Notes: generated by a model not told the origin, from the sequence alone. Shown: positions 24,590 to 34,024, numbered from the stretch's first letter. The stretch: DNA of 64,000 bases from Saccharibacillus soli (GCA_002189105.1 NIOB01000008.1:248001-312000); one strand, 5' to 3'. Program-made: numbers and translations.

Positions 24590-25285
24590 ATGAATAGAAA
24601 AAGCATCAGTTCTGTATTGGCGGTATCCGTATTGTCCCTGTCACTGGGCAGCCAGCTGTTTGCGGCAGGTGCTGGATTTGGCGACTTGCAGGGGGTGAAG
24701 GACGCGGGGAAGATTGATGCCCTCAAAAGCGAAGGACTGCTCAAAGGAGTGAGTGCGACGACTTTTCATCCTAACTCCGTCTTGACCAACGCCCAGGGCA
24801 TTCAATTGATCGCAGGCGGCTTACAGCTGAGTCTGGCAGCCATTACCTTTGAAGCGGGCAAAGTGCCGACCGCTCATGACCTATTCCCGGCCATCGACAA
24901 TAAGGCCTGGTATGCAGAAGCCTTCGTCAATGCTTCATTCAATGGCGTAGACATTCCCAAGTCGATTGATCCGACTGCCAAGATGACCAAGGAAGCCTAT
25001 GTGAGCAGCCTCATGCAGGCCCTGGAGAAGACGGGCAATCTGCCGATGATTAAGGTTGCTCCCCAGCCGCTTCCGGATGAAGATCAGATCACCCCGGAAT
25101 ATCAGGGAGCGATCCAGCGTGCCTTATCCAGAGGCCTTGTATCCCTGGATGAAGGCGGCAAATTCAATCCCAAGTCAGAGATCACCCGCGCCGAGGCAGC
25201 CGTGATGCTGTATGACGGGATTGAATACCTCAAGGAGCTGTCGGACGCTCCTGCGCCAGACAGCAATGGACAGCCGGCAGAATGA
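24590..25285 (+). CDS. S-layer homology (SLH) domain protein
   Basis: 231 aa. A signal peptide (MNRKSISSVLAVSVLSLSLGSQLFAAG) is followed by three SLH-like modules: FGDLQGVKDAGKIDALKSEGLLKG (about 27-75), FPAIDNKAWYAEAFVNASFNGV (about 95-150) and the best one, YQGAIQRALSRGLVSLDEGGKFNPKSEITRAEAAVML (about 170-210). No catalytic domain, so it may be an S-layer-associated structural protein, or its partner domain may be elsewhere. I chose the ATG at 24590 for AAGGAGGC 7 bases upstream. Confidence 0.85.
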   Translation: MNRKSISSVLAVSVLSLSLGSQLFAAGAGFGDLQGVKDAGKIDALKSEGLLKGVSATTFHPNSVLTNAQGIQLIAGGLQLSLAAITFEAGKVPTAHDLFPAIDNKAWYAEAFVNASFNGVDIPKSIDPTAKMTKEAYVSSLMQALEKTGNLPMIKVAPQPLPDEDQITPEYQGAIQRALSRGLVSLDEGGKFNPKSEITRAEAAVMLYDGIEYLKELSDAPAPDSNGQPAE

Positions 25286-25367
25286 TTGGTCGGTCTGGGA
25301 AGCGCGAATAGAAGCAGTAAGATCAGATCGCTATATAAGCCATATGAGACGGCATAAACCAGCAGGC

Positions 25368-25402
25368 GAAAAGACGGCTCCCTCGTAGGGAGCCGTCTTT
25401 TC
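25368..25402. terminator. bidirectional intrinsic terminator
   Basis: GAAAAGACGGCTCCC (25368-25382) and its exact complement GGGAGCCGTCTTTTC (25388-25402) with a 5-base loop; it lies between the convergent SLH and CHAD genes. Confidence 0.9.
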
Positions 25403-25480
25403 GTTTCTATTACTGCCTCGATTCTCGCCGTGAAACTCGATGTGAAGCTCAATGAGCGGCAGTCATTTTCTGCCCGCTGC

Positions 25481-26347
25481 CTATAATTCGCCGACTTCGG
25501 CAAGCGCCGCCCGGAGTTCCTCATCCAGCCGATTGCGGAATGCTTGCCAGCTCTCTTCGTCGGCATCCAGCGCCTCGGGGCCATATTCTTCGGCAATCTG
25601 GATGCGTACATGCCGATCATTGACTTCGCCCAGCTGCTTCTGAATTCCCTTGAAGCGCTCTGCCACCTGAAGCTGCTTGTCATCCAATGCAAATGCAGCA
25701 GCTTCGGCCGTGTATCGGCAGCGCTTGGCAGCAATCCGCACTTGATGCAGTGCATCCAGCGCGGCGTCGCTGTGTGGGCCTTCACGCTCCGCTGTGACCT
25801 GATAGAAATGCCGCCGTTTGCGGTAATCGTCCCGCAGTTCGCGCAGGCTTCCGCGAACGTCCGCTTCGGCTGCCAGCTCCGGCAGGCTTTCGTCCAGGAA
25901 GGCCTGCCATTGTCGGTCAAGGCGCTTATTGACGATCTTGGGCAGCTTGCGGCTCAGCTTCTTTCGCTGGCCGCGCCGCTCTTCTTTTTCCAGCTTCGCC
26001 ATGCGCTTGAACAAGGTCGCTTCCGCATCCCGGCCTTCGCTCTTGGCCTGCTTGCGCAGCCCCTTGAATTCGCCGATCAGCACATCGGCATCCCGCACCC
26101 GTCCAAAGCGCTTCTGCGCCTGCTTGATCGGCCGATATAATCCCGTCTGCTCATCGGGATCAAGCACCTGAAGTAAGGTCAGCAGCTTGCGTGCGCTGAC
26201 GCGAGCCTGATGCACATCCTCTTCGTCATACTCTTTTAGCGCGGCACGGCTTCGACTGCGAAATTCCTGATACAGTTCCTCCAGCGCCTCGCTCCACTGC
26301 CTCGTTTGCTCGGGGTCAAATGCGGTGTGTTCCTGTTCTTGTCCCAT
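25481..26347 (-). CDS. CHAD-domain protein
   Basis: 288 aa, almost entirely a CHAD (conserved histidine alpha-helical) domain. Typical signatures are DVHQARVSARKLLTLLQVL (about residues 45-63), RVRDADVLI (about 83) and LHQVRIAAKRCRYTAEAA (about 195-212), with repeated His-x-x-Arg-x-x-x-(Arg)-Lys patterns. CHAD domains bind inorganic polyphosphate through Arg/Lys/His-rich surfaces; often they sit next to a CYTH domain, which is absent here. AAGGAGTC precedes the ATG at 26347. Confidence 0.9.
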   Translation of the reverse strand: MGQEQEHTAFDPEQTRQWSEALEELYQEFRSRSRAALKEYDEEDVHQARVSARKLLTLLQVLDPDEQTGLYRPIKQAQKRFGRVRDADVLIGEFKGLRKQAKSEGRDAEATLFKRMAKLEKEERRGQRKKLSRKLPKIVNKRLDRQWQAFLDESLPELAAEADVRGSLRELRDDYRKRRHFYQVTAEREGPHSDAALDALHQVRIAAKRCRYTAEAAAFALDDKQLQVAERFKGIQKQLGEVNDRHVRIQIAEEYGPEALDADEESWQAFRNRLDEELRAALAEVGEL

Positions 26348-26546
26348 ACGACCGACTCCTTCACTATAGACTCCCTCTGCTGCGATTCTCGCTTTCTTTC
26401 TTTATTATTACCCGCTCTGCTCCTTCATATCCTGCTGGGTAGGTGCGGAATTTTGTGCAGAACGCCGACATTCTCGCCAAACAGCAAGCCTGCATACTCC
26501 AAAATTGGATTCACTCGGCTGATTCAACGCCTTACCCTGCACACGT

Positions 26547-26577
26547 AAAAGGCTGCCGAGAATGTCTCGACAGCCTT
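26547..26577 (-). terminator. intrinsic terminator after the quinone oxidoreductase-like gene
   Basis: AAGGCTGCCGAGA (26549-26561) pairs with TCTCGACAGCCTT (26565-26577), followed on the minus strand by TTTT. Confidence 0.75.
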
Positions 26578-26619
26578 GATTTTTAGACGGCCTGATCTCT
26601 TTCAGGCCAACATTTTTAA

Positions 26620-27552
26620 TTATTTCTCCCGAATGACGATCTTGCCCTTGGCATGATGGCTCTCGCTCTTCACGTGCGCATCGCGTACACCTTGTTCATT
26701 CAGCCAATAGGTCGAGTCGATGATCGGTTTGAGCTTGCCTTTGTCTGCCAGTTCGGCCAGCTTCTCCAGCTGGTCTCCCTTGGGTTCCATCATGAAATGT
26801 GCCGTGTGAATCCCAAGTTCCTTCGCCTGCTGTTCATCCGGCTTCTCCAGCAGGGACACCAGATGTCCGCCCGGCTTGAGCACCTTGAAGCTCTTGTGCT
26901 GGATGTCGCCGCCCATCGTATCCAGAACCATATCGTAATCCGAGAGTATCTCGGAAAAATCTTCTTTTTTGTAATCAATCACATGATCGGCGCCAAGTGA
27001 CTTCAGCAGCTCCTCGTTCTGTGCGCTTGCTGTCGTGGCGACTTCGGCACCCAGATGCTTGGCGATCTGAATCGCCATCGTGCCGACGCCTCCTGCGCCT
27101 GCATGAATCAGCACTTTATCGCCTGCTTTGACTTTCCCATGATCCACCAGCGCCTGCCACGCTGTCAGACCGGCCAGAGGTACGGCTGCGGCCTCTTCAT
27201 AACTTAGATTGTCGGGTTTTTTCGCTACTACATCCGCATCTACCGCTACATACTGCGCATAAGTACCAAACTGTCTAGGCCGGGCAAATACCGGATCGCG
27301 CAGCTTGAATCTTTTCACATTGTCGCCCACTTCCTTGACGATCCCGGCTACGTCGCCGCCCAGAATGAGCGGGAAATCTCCGGATGCTTCGCCCAATGCG
27401 CCTTCACGTATCTTCGTATCGACCGGATTGACCGAGGTTGCATACACTTTGATTAGGATCTGATTGGCATCGATCTTTGGTTCGGGTACACTTCTCTCCT
27501 GCAGCTTATCAGGTCCGCCAAACTCCTCAATTACGATTGCCTTCAAATACAT
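26620..27552 (-). CDS. zinc-free medium-chain dehydrogenase (quinone oxidoreductase-like)
   Basis: 310 aa. MKAIVIEEFGGPDKL-like N-terminus, cofactor motif AGAGGVGTMAIQIAKHLGAEV (about residues 150-170), and LGADHVIDYKKEDF. No structural or catalytic zinc cysteines are seen, which places it with NADPH:quinone reductase/zeta-crystallin relatives. ATG at 27552, with AAAGGTGAGG immediately upstream; the track-length N-terminus before it has no ribosome site. Likely monocistronic, between two terminators. Confidence 0.9.
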   Translation of the reverse strand: MYLKAIVIEEFGGPDKLQERSVPEPKIDANQILIKVYATSVNPVDTKIREGALGEASGDFPLILGGDVAGIVKEVGDNVKRFKLRDPVFARPRQFGTYAQYVAVDADVVAKKPDNLSYEEAAAVPLAGLTAWQALVDHGKVKAGDKVLIHAGAGGVGTMAIQIAKHLGAEVATTASAQNEELLKSLGADHVIDYKKEDFSEILSDYDMVLDTMGGDIQHKSFKVLKPGGHLVSLLEKPDEQQAKELGIHTAHFMMEPKGDQLEKLAELADKGKLKPIIDSTYWLNEQGVRDAHVKSESHHAKGKIVIREK

Positions 27553-27629
27553 CCTCACCTTTCTGTAGCAGGTTGGCCTTGCTTGCAATGCTATTACCCC
27601 CCTGACCTTCCGCAGATTCAACGTAATGG

Positions 27630-27662
27630 CAAAAACCCTTCTTCCGAATCGGAAAAAGGGTT
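27630..27662 (-). terminator. intrinsic terminator after the GH42 gene
   Basis: AACCCTTCTTCCG (27634-27646) pairs with CGGAAAAAGGGTT (27650-27662), one mismatch, followed by TTTTTG on the minus strand. It closes the sugar-utilisation cluster. Confidence 0.8.
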
Positions 27663-27748
27663 CTCATCACCTTGTTTCAACATTGTCAAGCCGCGAAAAC
27701 TGGACCTGGGCACCGGGCAGTAAGCCGAGTGACTATCTCCAGTTCCTT

Positions 27749-29815
27749 CTAGCTGCGGCTTCTCTCCAGAACCTGAACGCCATAAGGAGGCAGTTGAAGC
27801 TGCGATCCGATCTGCTGGCCGCTCTCCAGGTCGAAGTATACGCGTTCGTCCAGTGGGAAGACGACAGCTTCGGGCGTATAGTTCTGAACAAATACAAAAT
27901 CATGTTCTCCGTCTGTGCGCAGATGTGCCGACGTTCCGGATGGGAGCTGCACATTCAGCGCCCGCGCTACACCTGCTCGCTGCACCAATGCGGTATAGAA
28001 GTCATCCTGGAAGGAAGCGCCGACGCGAGCTGCAACATAATAAGCTTCGCCCTCGCCGAACGTATTTACGGTCAGAGCAGGACGACCCGCATAGAAATCG
28101 GAAGTGTATTCGCCCAGACTCTTCGCGCCTTCCAGATGAATCAGATCGCAGATCTCGGAAATCTCATATTCGCCGGACAAGCCCAACTGTCCCTCTCCGT
28201 TCAGGCGCAGTCCATTGCGATCCCGGTCATGCAGACCTTCCAGCTCCTCCGACCAGATACCCAGCACCTGACGCAGTGGACCGGGGAAGCCGCCGAGGAA
28301 GCACAGATCGGTCTCGTTGACGATACCCGACCAGTAAGTGACAACCAGTGTGCCGCCATTCTTCACGAATTGCTCCATACGTTCGCCGACGCCTTCACGC
28401 ACCATATACAGCATGGGAGCAATCAGCAGCTTGTACTTGGAGAAGTCGGCGTCCATGTTGATAACATCTGTCGATACGCCCAGCTTCCACAGCGCTTCAT
28501 GGTGCTTCTGCACGGTTTGCTCATATTTGACTCCAATGTTGCGAGGACCCTGCGAGTCATTCACCGCCCAGCGATTCTCCCAGTCAAAGATAATCGCCGC
28601 TTCCGCCGGTACGGAAGTGCCAACGATCTTGTCCATTCTTTCCAGCGCAGTCCCTACGTCCGTCACATCCTGGAATACGCGGGTATGTTCATGTCCCACA
28701 TGATCGACGACTGCACCATGCAGCTTCTCGCTGGAACCCCGGCTCTTGCGCCATTGGAAATATTGTACGCTGTCCGATCCATGCGCGACTGCTTGCAGCG
28801 AAGCCAGAAGGTGCATACCCGGACGTTTGAGCTTGCTCACATCCTGCCAGTTGGTCAAGCTTGGCGTGCTCTCCATTAACAGGAACGGCTGACCGCCTTT
28901 GATCGAACGAACGATGTCGTGCATCATGGCGATCTTCGCGGCCTGATTGGATTCTTCGTCCGCATCATGCCACGTTGGATAGCTGTCCCAGGATAGGAAG
29001 TCCAGCACATCTGCAAATTTCCAATAGTCCAGTCCTTCAAAAAATTCCATAAAGTTGGTCGTAACCGGCAGATTCGGATTCACTGCTTTGAGCGGAGCTG
29101 TCTCATGCTTCACAAAATCGACCGTGCGCTGCGTGACAAAACGGCGCCAGTCCAGATTCATCGCGTGAACCTGCGTCTCTCCGTGTGGAGCCGGGGATTC
29201 CACCTGCGACCAATCCGTCACCGTATGGCTCCAGAACGTTGTCCACCAGGCATGATTCAGCTCGTCCAGCGTGCCGTATTTATCCTGCAAAAAGCTGCGG
29301 AATTCCGCCTGACACAGCTCACAGTGGCAGTCGCCGCCGAATTCATTCGAGATATGCCAGCCAATCACCGCCGGGTGATCGGCATACCGTTCAGCCAGCT
29401 TGCTGTTGATGATCTTCGTCTTCTCACGGTACACCGGGGATGTCGGGCAGTGGTTATGCCGGAAGCCAAATAGATTGCGGACACGGTTCTTCTCCGTACG
29501 CAGCACTTCCGGATATTTCTGCGCCATCCATGCCGGACGCGCTCCACTTGGTGTAGCGAGCAGCGCATAGATGCCATTGGCTGCAAAACGCTCCAGCACC
29601 TGATCCATCCATTCAAAGGTGAAGACGCCTTCTTCCGGTTCCAGCATCGCCCAGGAAAAGATGCCAATCGACATGACATTGCATTTGGCCAATTTCATCA
29701 GGCGAATATCTTCTTCCAGAACCTCCGGATAACGGAGCCACTGCTCCGGGTTATAGTCAGCTCCGTGCAGCATATGTGGAACCTTGTCGCTTACGGGTGG
29801 GTATACATAGGTCAC
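27749..29815 (-). CDS. GH42 beta-galactosidase
   Basis: 688 aa, the normal size for glycoside hydrolase family 42. It starts HMLHGADYNPEQW; general acid Glu148 is in GWHISNEFGGD; nucleophile Glu305 in LLMESTPS. The GH42 zinc site cysteines are present (Cys113, 153, 155, 158). A trimerisation (GATase-like) and a C-terminal beta domain follow. No signal peptide, so it acts on imported beta-galactosides in the cytoplasm. I chose GTG at 29815, 10 nt after AGGAG; a second GTG at 29824 has almost no spacing. Last gene of the sugar cluster. Confidence 0.93.
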   Translation of the reverse strand: MTYVYPPVSDKVPHMLHGADYNPEQWLRYPEVLEEDIRLMKLAKCNVMSIGIFSWAMLEPEEGVFTFEWMDQVLERFAANGIYALLATPSGARPAWMAQKYPEVLRTEKNRVRNLFGFRHNHCPTSPVYREKTKIINSKLAERYADHPAVIGWHISNEFGGDCHCELCQAEFRSFLQDKYGTLDELNHAWWTTFWSHTVTDWSQVESPAPHGETQVHAMNLDWRRFVTQRTVDFVKHETAPLKAVNPNLPVTTNFMEFFEGLDYWKFADVLDFLSWDSYPTWHDADEESNQAAKIAMMHDIVRSIKGGQPFLLMESTPSLTNWQDVSKLKRPGMHLLASLQAVAHGSDSVQYFQWRKSRGSSEKLHGAVVDHVGHEHTRVFQDVTDVGTALERMDKIVGTSVPAEAAIIFDWENRWAVNDSQGPRNIGVKYEQTVQKHHEALWKLGVSTDVINMDADFSKYKLLIAPMLYMVREGVGERMEQFVKNGGTLVVTYWSGIVNETDLCFLGGFPGPLRQVLGIWSEELEGLHDRDRNGLRLNGEGQLGLSGEYEISEICDLIHLEGAKSLGEYTSDFYAGRPALTVNTFGEGEAYYVAARVGASFQDDFYTALVQRAGVARALNVQLPSGTSAHLRTDGEHDFVFVQNYTPEAVVFPLDERVYFDLESGQQIGSQLQLPPYGVQVLERSRS

Positions 29816-29851
29816 TTGGGTCACTCTCCTATTAGGTGGTGGGTGGGGTGT

Positions 29852-30013
29852 GGCGGTTGGTGAGGCGCTGCGGACAAAGGGGGCTTCGATCGCTGTTGAA
29901 ACTCGATTTTCTGTTATTGGATAAAACATTGCTGGTTGTAGAAAATCGCTTTTCAAAGGCGAACGCTGACGCTTCTCCGCTCCTCCTTTGTCCTCCGCTT
30001 GGCCAACCGCCGT
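29852..30013. repeat. 162-bp imperfect palindrome upstream of the GH42 gene
   Basis: The outer arms GGCGGTTGG (29852-29860) and CCAACCGCC (30002-30011) are exact complements. Next inward, GGACAAAGG pairs with CCTTTGTCC, then GTTGAAA..CGATTTTCT with AGAAAATCG..TTTTCAA. The result is one long, bulged hairpin with a loop of about 28 bases. There is no ORF, so a MITE-like repeat or a structured RNA in the leader of the beta-galactosidase gene is possible. Confidence 0.7.
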
Positions 30014-30091
30014 GGTAGTAGTTAATAAAAGACAAAAGCCCCTTGCAAAAACTTCGCCTTCTTTACAGCAATCTCTTTAACGTTTTTCCGT

Positions 30092-30149
30092 TCGCCTGTA
30101 TTCGGCGAACAGAAGCCCTTCCCCTCTTCCAAGCGAGGGGAAGGGCTGA
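30092..30149. other. two intergenic hairpins
   Basis: GTTCGCC/GGCGAAC (30092-30098, 30106-30112), and a perfect 13-bp stem AGCCCTTCCCCTC (30116-30128) with 30137-30149. Neither is followed by a T-run on the minus strand, so they are more likely to stabilise or attenuate the message between permease and GH42 genes than to end it. Confidence 0.6.
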
Positions 30150-30154
30150 TCTCG

Positions 30155-30283
30155 CGCCGCGGACGTGCGAACGAAGCGCAGGGGCGAAGGAGTCGAAGGT
30201 CGCCTTTGGGCGATAGCGAGACAGCGACCTCAGACCCTTCGCCCCGGAGCGCCTCCGTACGTACCATGCTCCGCGCCGCAAAA
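30155..30283. repeat. about 130-bp imperfect palindrome just after the permease gene
   Basis: GCGCAGGGGCGAAGG (30178-30192) pairs with CCCTTCGCCCCGGAGCGC (30237-30254), the inner AGGTCGC with GCGACCT, and the outer GCGGACGTGCG with the CGTAC...GCTCCGC side. Together with the 162-bp palindrome and the two hairpins it makes the 450-bp gap between permease and GH42 genes almost completely base-paired. Confidence 0.6.
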
Positions 30284-30286
30284 CGA

Positions 30287-31165
30287 TCAGCCTTTCACCG
30301 AGCCCAACGTCATCCCTTTCACGAAATACTTTTGCAGGAATGGATAGACGATCAGGATCGGTGCACTGCCGATGAAGATCTGTGCAGCCTTCACCGTTGT
30401 CTGCGAGATCAGTTCCATCTCCTTAGGATCGACGCTCATGGAACTCATATCGCGCTGAATGATGATCGTTTGCAGGAAGGTTGCCAGTGGAAAATCCTTC
30501 GCGTTGTTCAGGTAGAGCAAGCCGTCGAACCAGGAGTTCCAGTGGAATACCATGCTGAACAGGGCAACCGTAGCGATGGATGGCATCGAGATTGGCAGGA
30601 AGATGCTGAACAGTGTCCGGAAGTGACCAGCACCGTCGATCAGCGCAGCTTCTTCAAGCTCCTTGGGAATCCCACGGAAGAAGTTGAGCATCAGGATGAC
30701 CAGGAAGGTATTCACCGCGCCTGGCAGCACCAGCACCCAGAACGAGTTAATCAGACCGAGCTTTTGAATGACGATGTAAAAAGGTACCAGGCCGCCATTG
30801 AAGATCATGCTGAAGACGAACACCCACGAATAGGCATTGCGGCCCCGGAAGACGCTGTTTTCCTTTGATAGGGCATACGCAGCCAGGAAGGTAATCAGCA
30901 GCGTGATCGCTGTGCCCACAACCGTTCGCAGCACCGAGACCCATAAGGAATGGAGGAACAGCGGATTGGCTGCGGTCTTCTTGTACGCTTCAAGTGAGAA
31001 TCCAACCGGCCACAGGCTGACCAGATTGGCATCCGCTGCCGACTTGGAACTGAATGAAACGGCCAGTACGTGAATCAGCGGAATGATACAGAGCACAGCC
31101 AGGAAGATCAGGAAACACGTATTGAAGATGCTGAAAATGCGATAACCTCTTGTTTTATGATACAT
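30287..31165 (-). CDS. carbohydrate ABC transporter permease (LplC/YtcP-like)
   Basis: 292 aa, six membrane helices, with the EAA-loop motif ELEEAALIDGAGHFRTLFSIFLPISMP (about residues 175-200). Closest in pattern to the LplC/YtcP branch that pairs with YesM/YesN two-component systems in paenibacilli. I chose the ATG at 31165 (AAAGAGGG site). It follows the partner permease by 51 bp. No ATPase is encoded here, which is usual for this branch, as an MsmX-like shared ATPase is used. Confidence 0.92.
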   Translation of the reverse strand: MYHKTRGYRIFSIFNTCFLIFLAVLCIIPLIHVLAVSFSSKSAADANLVSLWPVGFSLEAYKKTAANPLFLHSLWVSVLRTVVGTAITLLITFLAAYALSKENSVFRGRNAYSWVFVFSMIFNGGLVPFYIVIQKLGLINSFWVLVLPGAVNTFLVILMLNFFRGIPKELEEAALIDGAGHFRTLFSIFLPISMPSIATVALFSMVFHWNSWFDGLLYLNNAKDFPLATFLQTIIIQRDMSSMSVDPKEMELISQTTVKAAQIFIGSAPILIVYPFLQKYFVKGMTLGSVKG

Positions 31166-31216
31166 GAAAATCCCTCTTTCCCTGAAGACGGGCCGCGCCA
31201 ATGCGCGGCGTCCGGA

Positions 31217-32107
31217 TTAGAAAATGCGATACCCGGCCCATTTGTAGGCGAGGCGGTACGAGATCAGGATCAAGACCATACTGATGACCGATTTGAACAG
31301 TCCGACGGCGGTACCGAAGCCCATTTCGCCGCTCAGGATTGCTGTCCGATAGACGAACGTGTCAATGATGTCGCCTTTCTCATACACAAGTGGATTGTAC
31401 AGGTTGAAGATCTGGTCGAAACCGGCGTTCAGTACGTTGCCCAGTGCCAGAGTACCGACAACCATCAGGATCGGCAGCAGCGAAGGCACGGTAATGTGCA
31501 GCGTCTGCTTGAAGCGGGTTGCTCCGTCGATCTCTGCCGCTTCATACTGCGAAGGATCGATACCGGTCAGTGCGGCCAGGAAGATAATCGTGCTGTAACC
31601 AAACTCTTTCCAAATATCCGAGATGACCACCGTGACCCGGAACAGATCGTTATCCCCGAGGAAGAAATACGGGCCGAGGCCAAAGAATCCAAGAGCACGG
31701 TTGACGAGTCCGCCGGTAGACAGCAGATCGATCAGGATGCCGCCGAGGATGACCCAAGACAGAAAGTGCGGCAGATAAACGAGTGTCTGGATGCCGCGCT
31801 GCAAGGCCGTCTTGCGAATTTCGTTCAGTAAAATTGCAAAGACGAACGGTACGATCAGGTTAAACACCAATTTGAGTACAGCGATAATCAGCGTATTCCA
31901 GATGACCTGTACACTGTCTTCACGTTCAAACAGGTAGCGGAAGTTGTCGAGTCCGACCCAATTGGAGCCGCTGATGCCCAGCCACGGTTTATAATCCTGG
32001 AAGGCCATTACGATGCCGCCCATCGGGATGTAGCTGAAGATAATCAAGAAGATCATCGCAGGAAGCAGCATGAGGTGAAACGGCCAGGTTTTCTTTAATG
32101 TTTTCAA
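31217..32107 (-). CDS. carbohydrate ABC transporter permease (LplB-like)
   Basis: 296 aa, six membrane helices. MAFQDYKPWLGISGSNWVGLDNFRYLF is the typical N-terminal loop, and the EAA motif is QYEAAEIDGATRFKQTLHITVPSLLP (about residues 183-208). The start is TTG at 32107 with AAGGAGG 7 nt upstream. It pairs with the downstream permease and the upstream lipoprotein as an importer of an oligosaccharide, probably a galactoside given the GH42 gene. Confidence 0.92.
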   Translation of the reverse strand: MKTLKKTWPFHLMLLPAMIFLIIFSYIPMGGIVMAFQDYKPWLGISGSNWVGLDNFRYLFEREDSVQVIWNTLIIAVLKLVFNLIVPFVFAILLNEIRKTALQRGIQTLVYLPHFLSWVILGGILIDLLSTGGLVNRALGFFGLGPYFFLGDNDLFRVTVVISDIWKEFGYSTIIFLAALTGIDPSQYEAAEIDGATRFKQTLHITVPSLLPILMVVGTLALGNVLNAGFDQIFNLYNPLVYEKGDIIDTFVYRTAILSGEMGFGTAVGLFKSVISMVLILISYRLAYKWAGYRIF

Positions 32108-32131
32108 ACGAAATTCCTCCTTCGACTAGGA

Positions 32132-32320
32132 CATGTAGGCGAGCCTGCCAAGGGGCAGACGGTCTACATGGACCAAAAACGGGCATGGGAAAGCAAAGGC
32201 CGCAGGGCAATCCTTCCCCGCCGCCTTTAATTTCCGCGTATACCACAGAGTGTTTCCAACTTTGCCGCAGATCCCACCAGCGCTTCGGCACCGGTCGCTT
32301 GGAGGCGAACCGGGCCGAAA
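32132..32320. other. two hairpins between lipoprotein and permease genes
   Basis: CATGTAG (32132-32138) pairs with CTACATG (32164-32170), with inner CTGCC/GGCAG. TTCGGCACCGGTCGC pairs with GCGAACCGGGCCGAA in 32283-32320. Hairpins at this place commonly protect the 3' end of the highly expressed binding-protein message; no T-run follows. Confidence 0.55.
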
Positions 32321-32335
32321 CCAGCGGGCTGTGGA

Positions 32336-34024
32336 TTACTTCTTCACCTGATCGTACCAGGCGTTGACTTCACTTGTGATCTGGTCGCCGCCGCCGGCTT
32401 TCCAGTTGGTTACGAATTCGTCGAAGGCATCCGCAGGTTTTTTACCATAGATGATTTCGTTGAACGTTTGATTTTCCATCTTGTTGAGGTAGTCCATTTT
32501 GCTCTTCATCGTAGCTGTCGTTGGGCCTGTGAACATATCTTTGAACGAGCTGTCCTTCTGAGCGAGCAGCACCTGCGCCGCTTCCGGAGTCTCTGGGCCA
32601 TAGTTCACGGCTACGTCTTTTTCCAGCTTGGTCTTCGGTTGATTGCCTTCGGCCAGGCTTTGCAGAGCTTTCATCTGAGCATCTGGAATACGAGCGCCGT
32701 CGCGGACGAGCAGGTAACGAACGACGTTCACATATCCACCATCGATCTTGTCGGTTGGAACCTGTTTGCCATTGGCATCCAGTTGATAATCGTAACCCGC
32801 GAACAGACCGTTGTCATATTGGCTGCCCGGTGCCGGGTTCGCATAGTTGTCGAACAGATAGTTCTGGTAGGTGAAGAAGGCTTCCGGATGCTCCATGCCT
32901 TTCTTAATCAGCGTCACACCGTTCGTGAACTGCGTGCCGTGTCTCATTGCTTTGCCGTCCGGACCGGTTGGAATTTCGATTGGCTTCCATACCGCACCCG
33001 GTGCGTTTTTGACGGTATCTTGCAGCGGCCAGCCGCTCATCCAGTAAGGTCCCGGAATGATGCCTGTCGTACCGGCAACTGCGGGTTCAGACGTTTTATT
33101 TTCGTCCCACAGCGCGGCTTCCTGCGGAATGTAGCCTTTTTGCAGCCATTGGTTCAGCTTCTCCAGCCCCTGCTTCATGCCAGGTTGAATCGATCCGTAA
33201 GCCAGCTTGCCGTCAGCATCGACGTTCCACTGCTGCGGAAGCGTGCCGTAAGCGCCGAAGATCCACGAAGGATCACCCATCCACGTGTTCATCGAAGTCT
33301 TAAAGCCGATGCTCAGGGGAACCACTTTGTCCGGAGCCAGACCGTCCGGGTTCTTGTTTTTGAAGGCGTCCATGACTTTCTCCAGCTCGTCGATGGTCTT
33401 GGGAGCTTTGAGGTTCAGCTTGTCGAGCCAGTCCTGACGAATCCAGAGCAGGTAGTCGTGGTTGTACGCGTAGTCGAGAACCGGAATCCCCATTCTCTTG
33501 CCGTCGCGCATGTATGCGTTCCACACATTTGGATCTTGATCGATCGCTTCTTTCCACGTCTTGGAGGCATACTTATCAAACAGAGGGCCAACTTCCTCGT
33601 ACATGCCCGAATCAATCAAGTCCTGTGCGATCTGGTTGTCTGCGGTACCGATCGTCAGTACATCCGGCATATCCTGTCCCGAAGACATCGCCAGGCGAAG
33701 CTTGGTACCAAATGCGCCGTTCGTGTCTGTTACCGACCACAGCGACTTGATGTCGATGCCAAATTGTTCTTTGGCCCATTTGGTCGCTACGCTATTTTCG
33801 ATCGTCTCGCCGTTCTTGAAAGTCAGAGCCGGGTCAACGCCCCATGCTGTCGTAATCGTAACCGGCGGATCATATTTTTCTTTGTATACGTTCTCAACGC
33901 TTGGCGTCGTGCTTGCTGTACCTTCTGCTGTCTTGCCGCCTCCGGAGCAGCCTGCCAGTGTTGTTGCCAGCATCGCGCCTGCGGCCAGCAGCGGCAGCCA
34001 TCTTTTACCGGATATCGCTTTCAT
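32336..34024 (-). CDS. extracellular sugar-binding lipoprotein (LplA/YtcQ-like)
   Basis: 562 aa. The lipoprotein signal ends in TLAGC (Cys about residue 26); then a Gly/Thr-rich linker and the type I solute-binding fold (VTITTAWGVDPALTFKNGE, WIRQDWLDKLNLKAPKTIDEL). The length matches the large LplA group, not the about 430-residue MalE type. ATG at 34024 after AAGGGGGA. Head of the transporter operon, with the two-component genes directly upstream on the same strand. Confidence 0.92.
   Translation of the reverse strand: MKAISGKRWLPLLAAGAMLATTLAGCSGGGKTAEGTASTTPSVENVYKEKYDPPVTITTAWGVDPALTFKNGETIENSVATKWAKEQFGIDIKSLWSVTDTNGAFGTKLRLAMSSGQDMPDVLTIGTADNQIAQDLIDSGMYEEVGPLFDKYASKTWKEAIDQDPNVWNAYMRDGKRMGIPVLDYAYNHDYLLWIRQDWLDKLNLKAPKTIDELEKVMDAFKNKNPDGLAPDKVVPLSIGFKTSMNTWMGDPSWIFGAYGTLPQQWNVDADGKLAYGSIQPGMKQGLEKLNQWLQKGYIPQEAALWDENKTSEPAVAGTTGIIPGPYWMSGWPLQDTVKNAPGAVWKPIEIPTGPDGKAMRHGTQFTNGVTLIKKGMEHPEAFFTYQNYLFDNYANPAPGSQYDNGLFAGYDYQLDANGKQVPTDKIDGGYVNVVRYLLVRDGARIPDAQMKALQSLAEGNQPKTKLEKDVAVNYGPETPEAAQVLLAQKDSSFKDMFTGPTTATMKSKMDYLNKMENQTFNEIIYGKKPADAFDEFVTNWKAGGGDQITSEVNAWYDQVKK

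Noticed and set aside
27626-28879. 417-codon plus-strand ORF
   Set aside because: Antisense to the GH42 beta-galactosidase, which has all catalytic residues.
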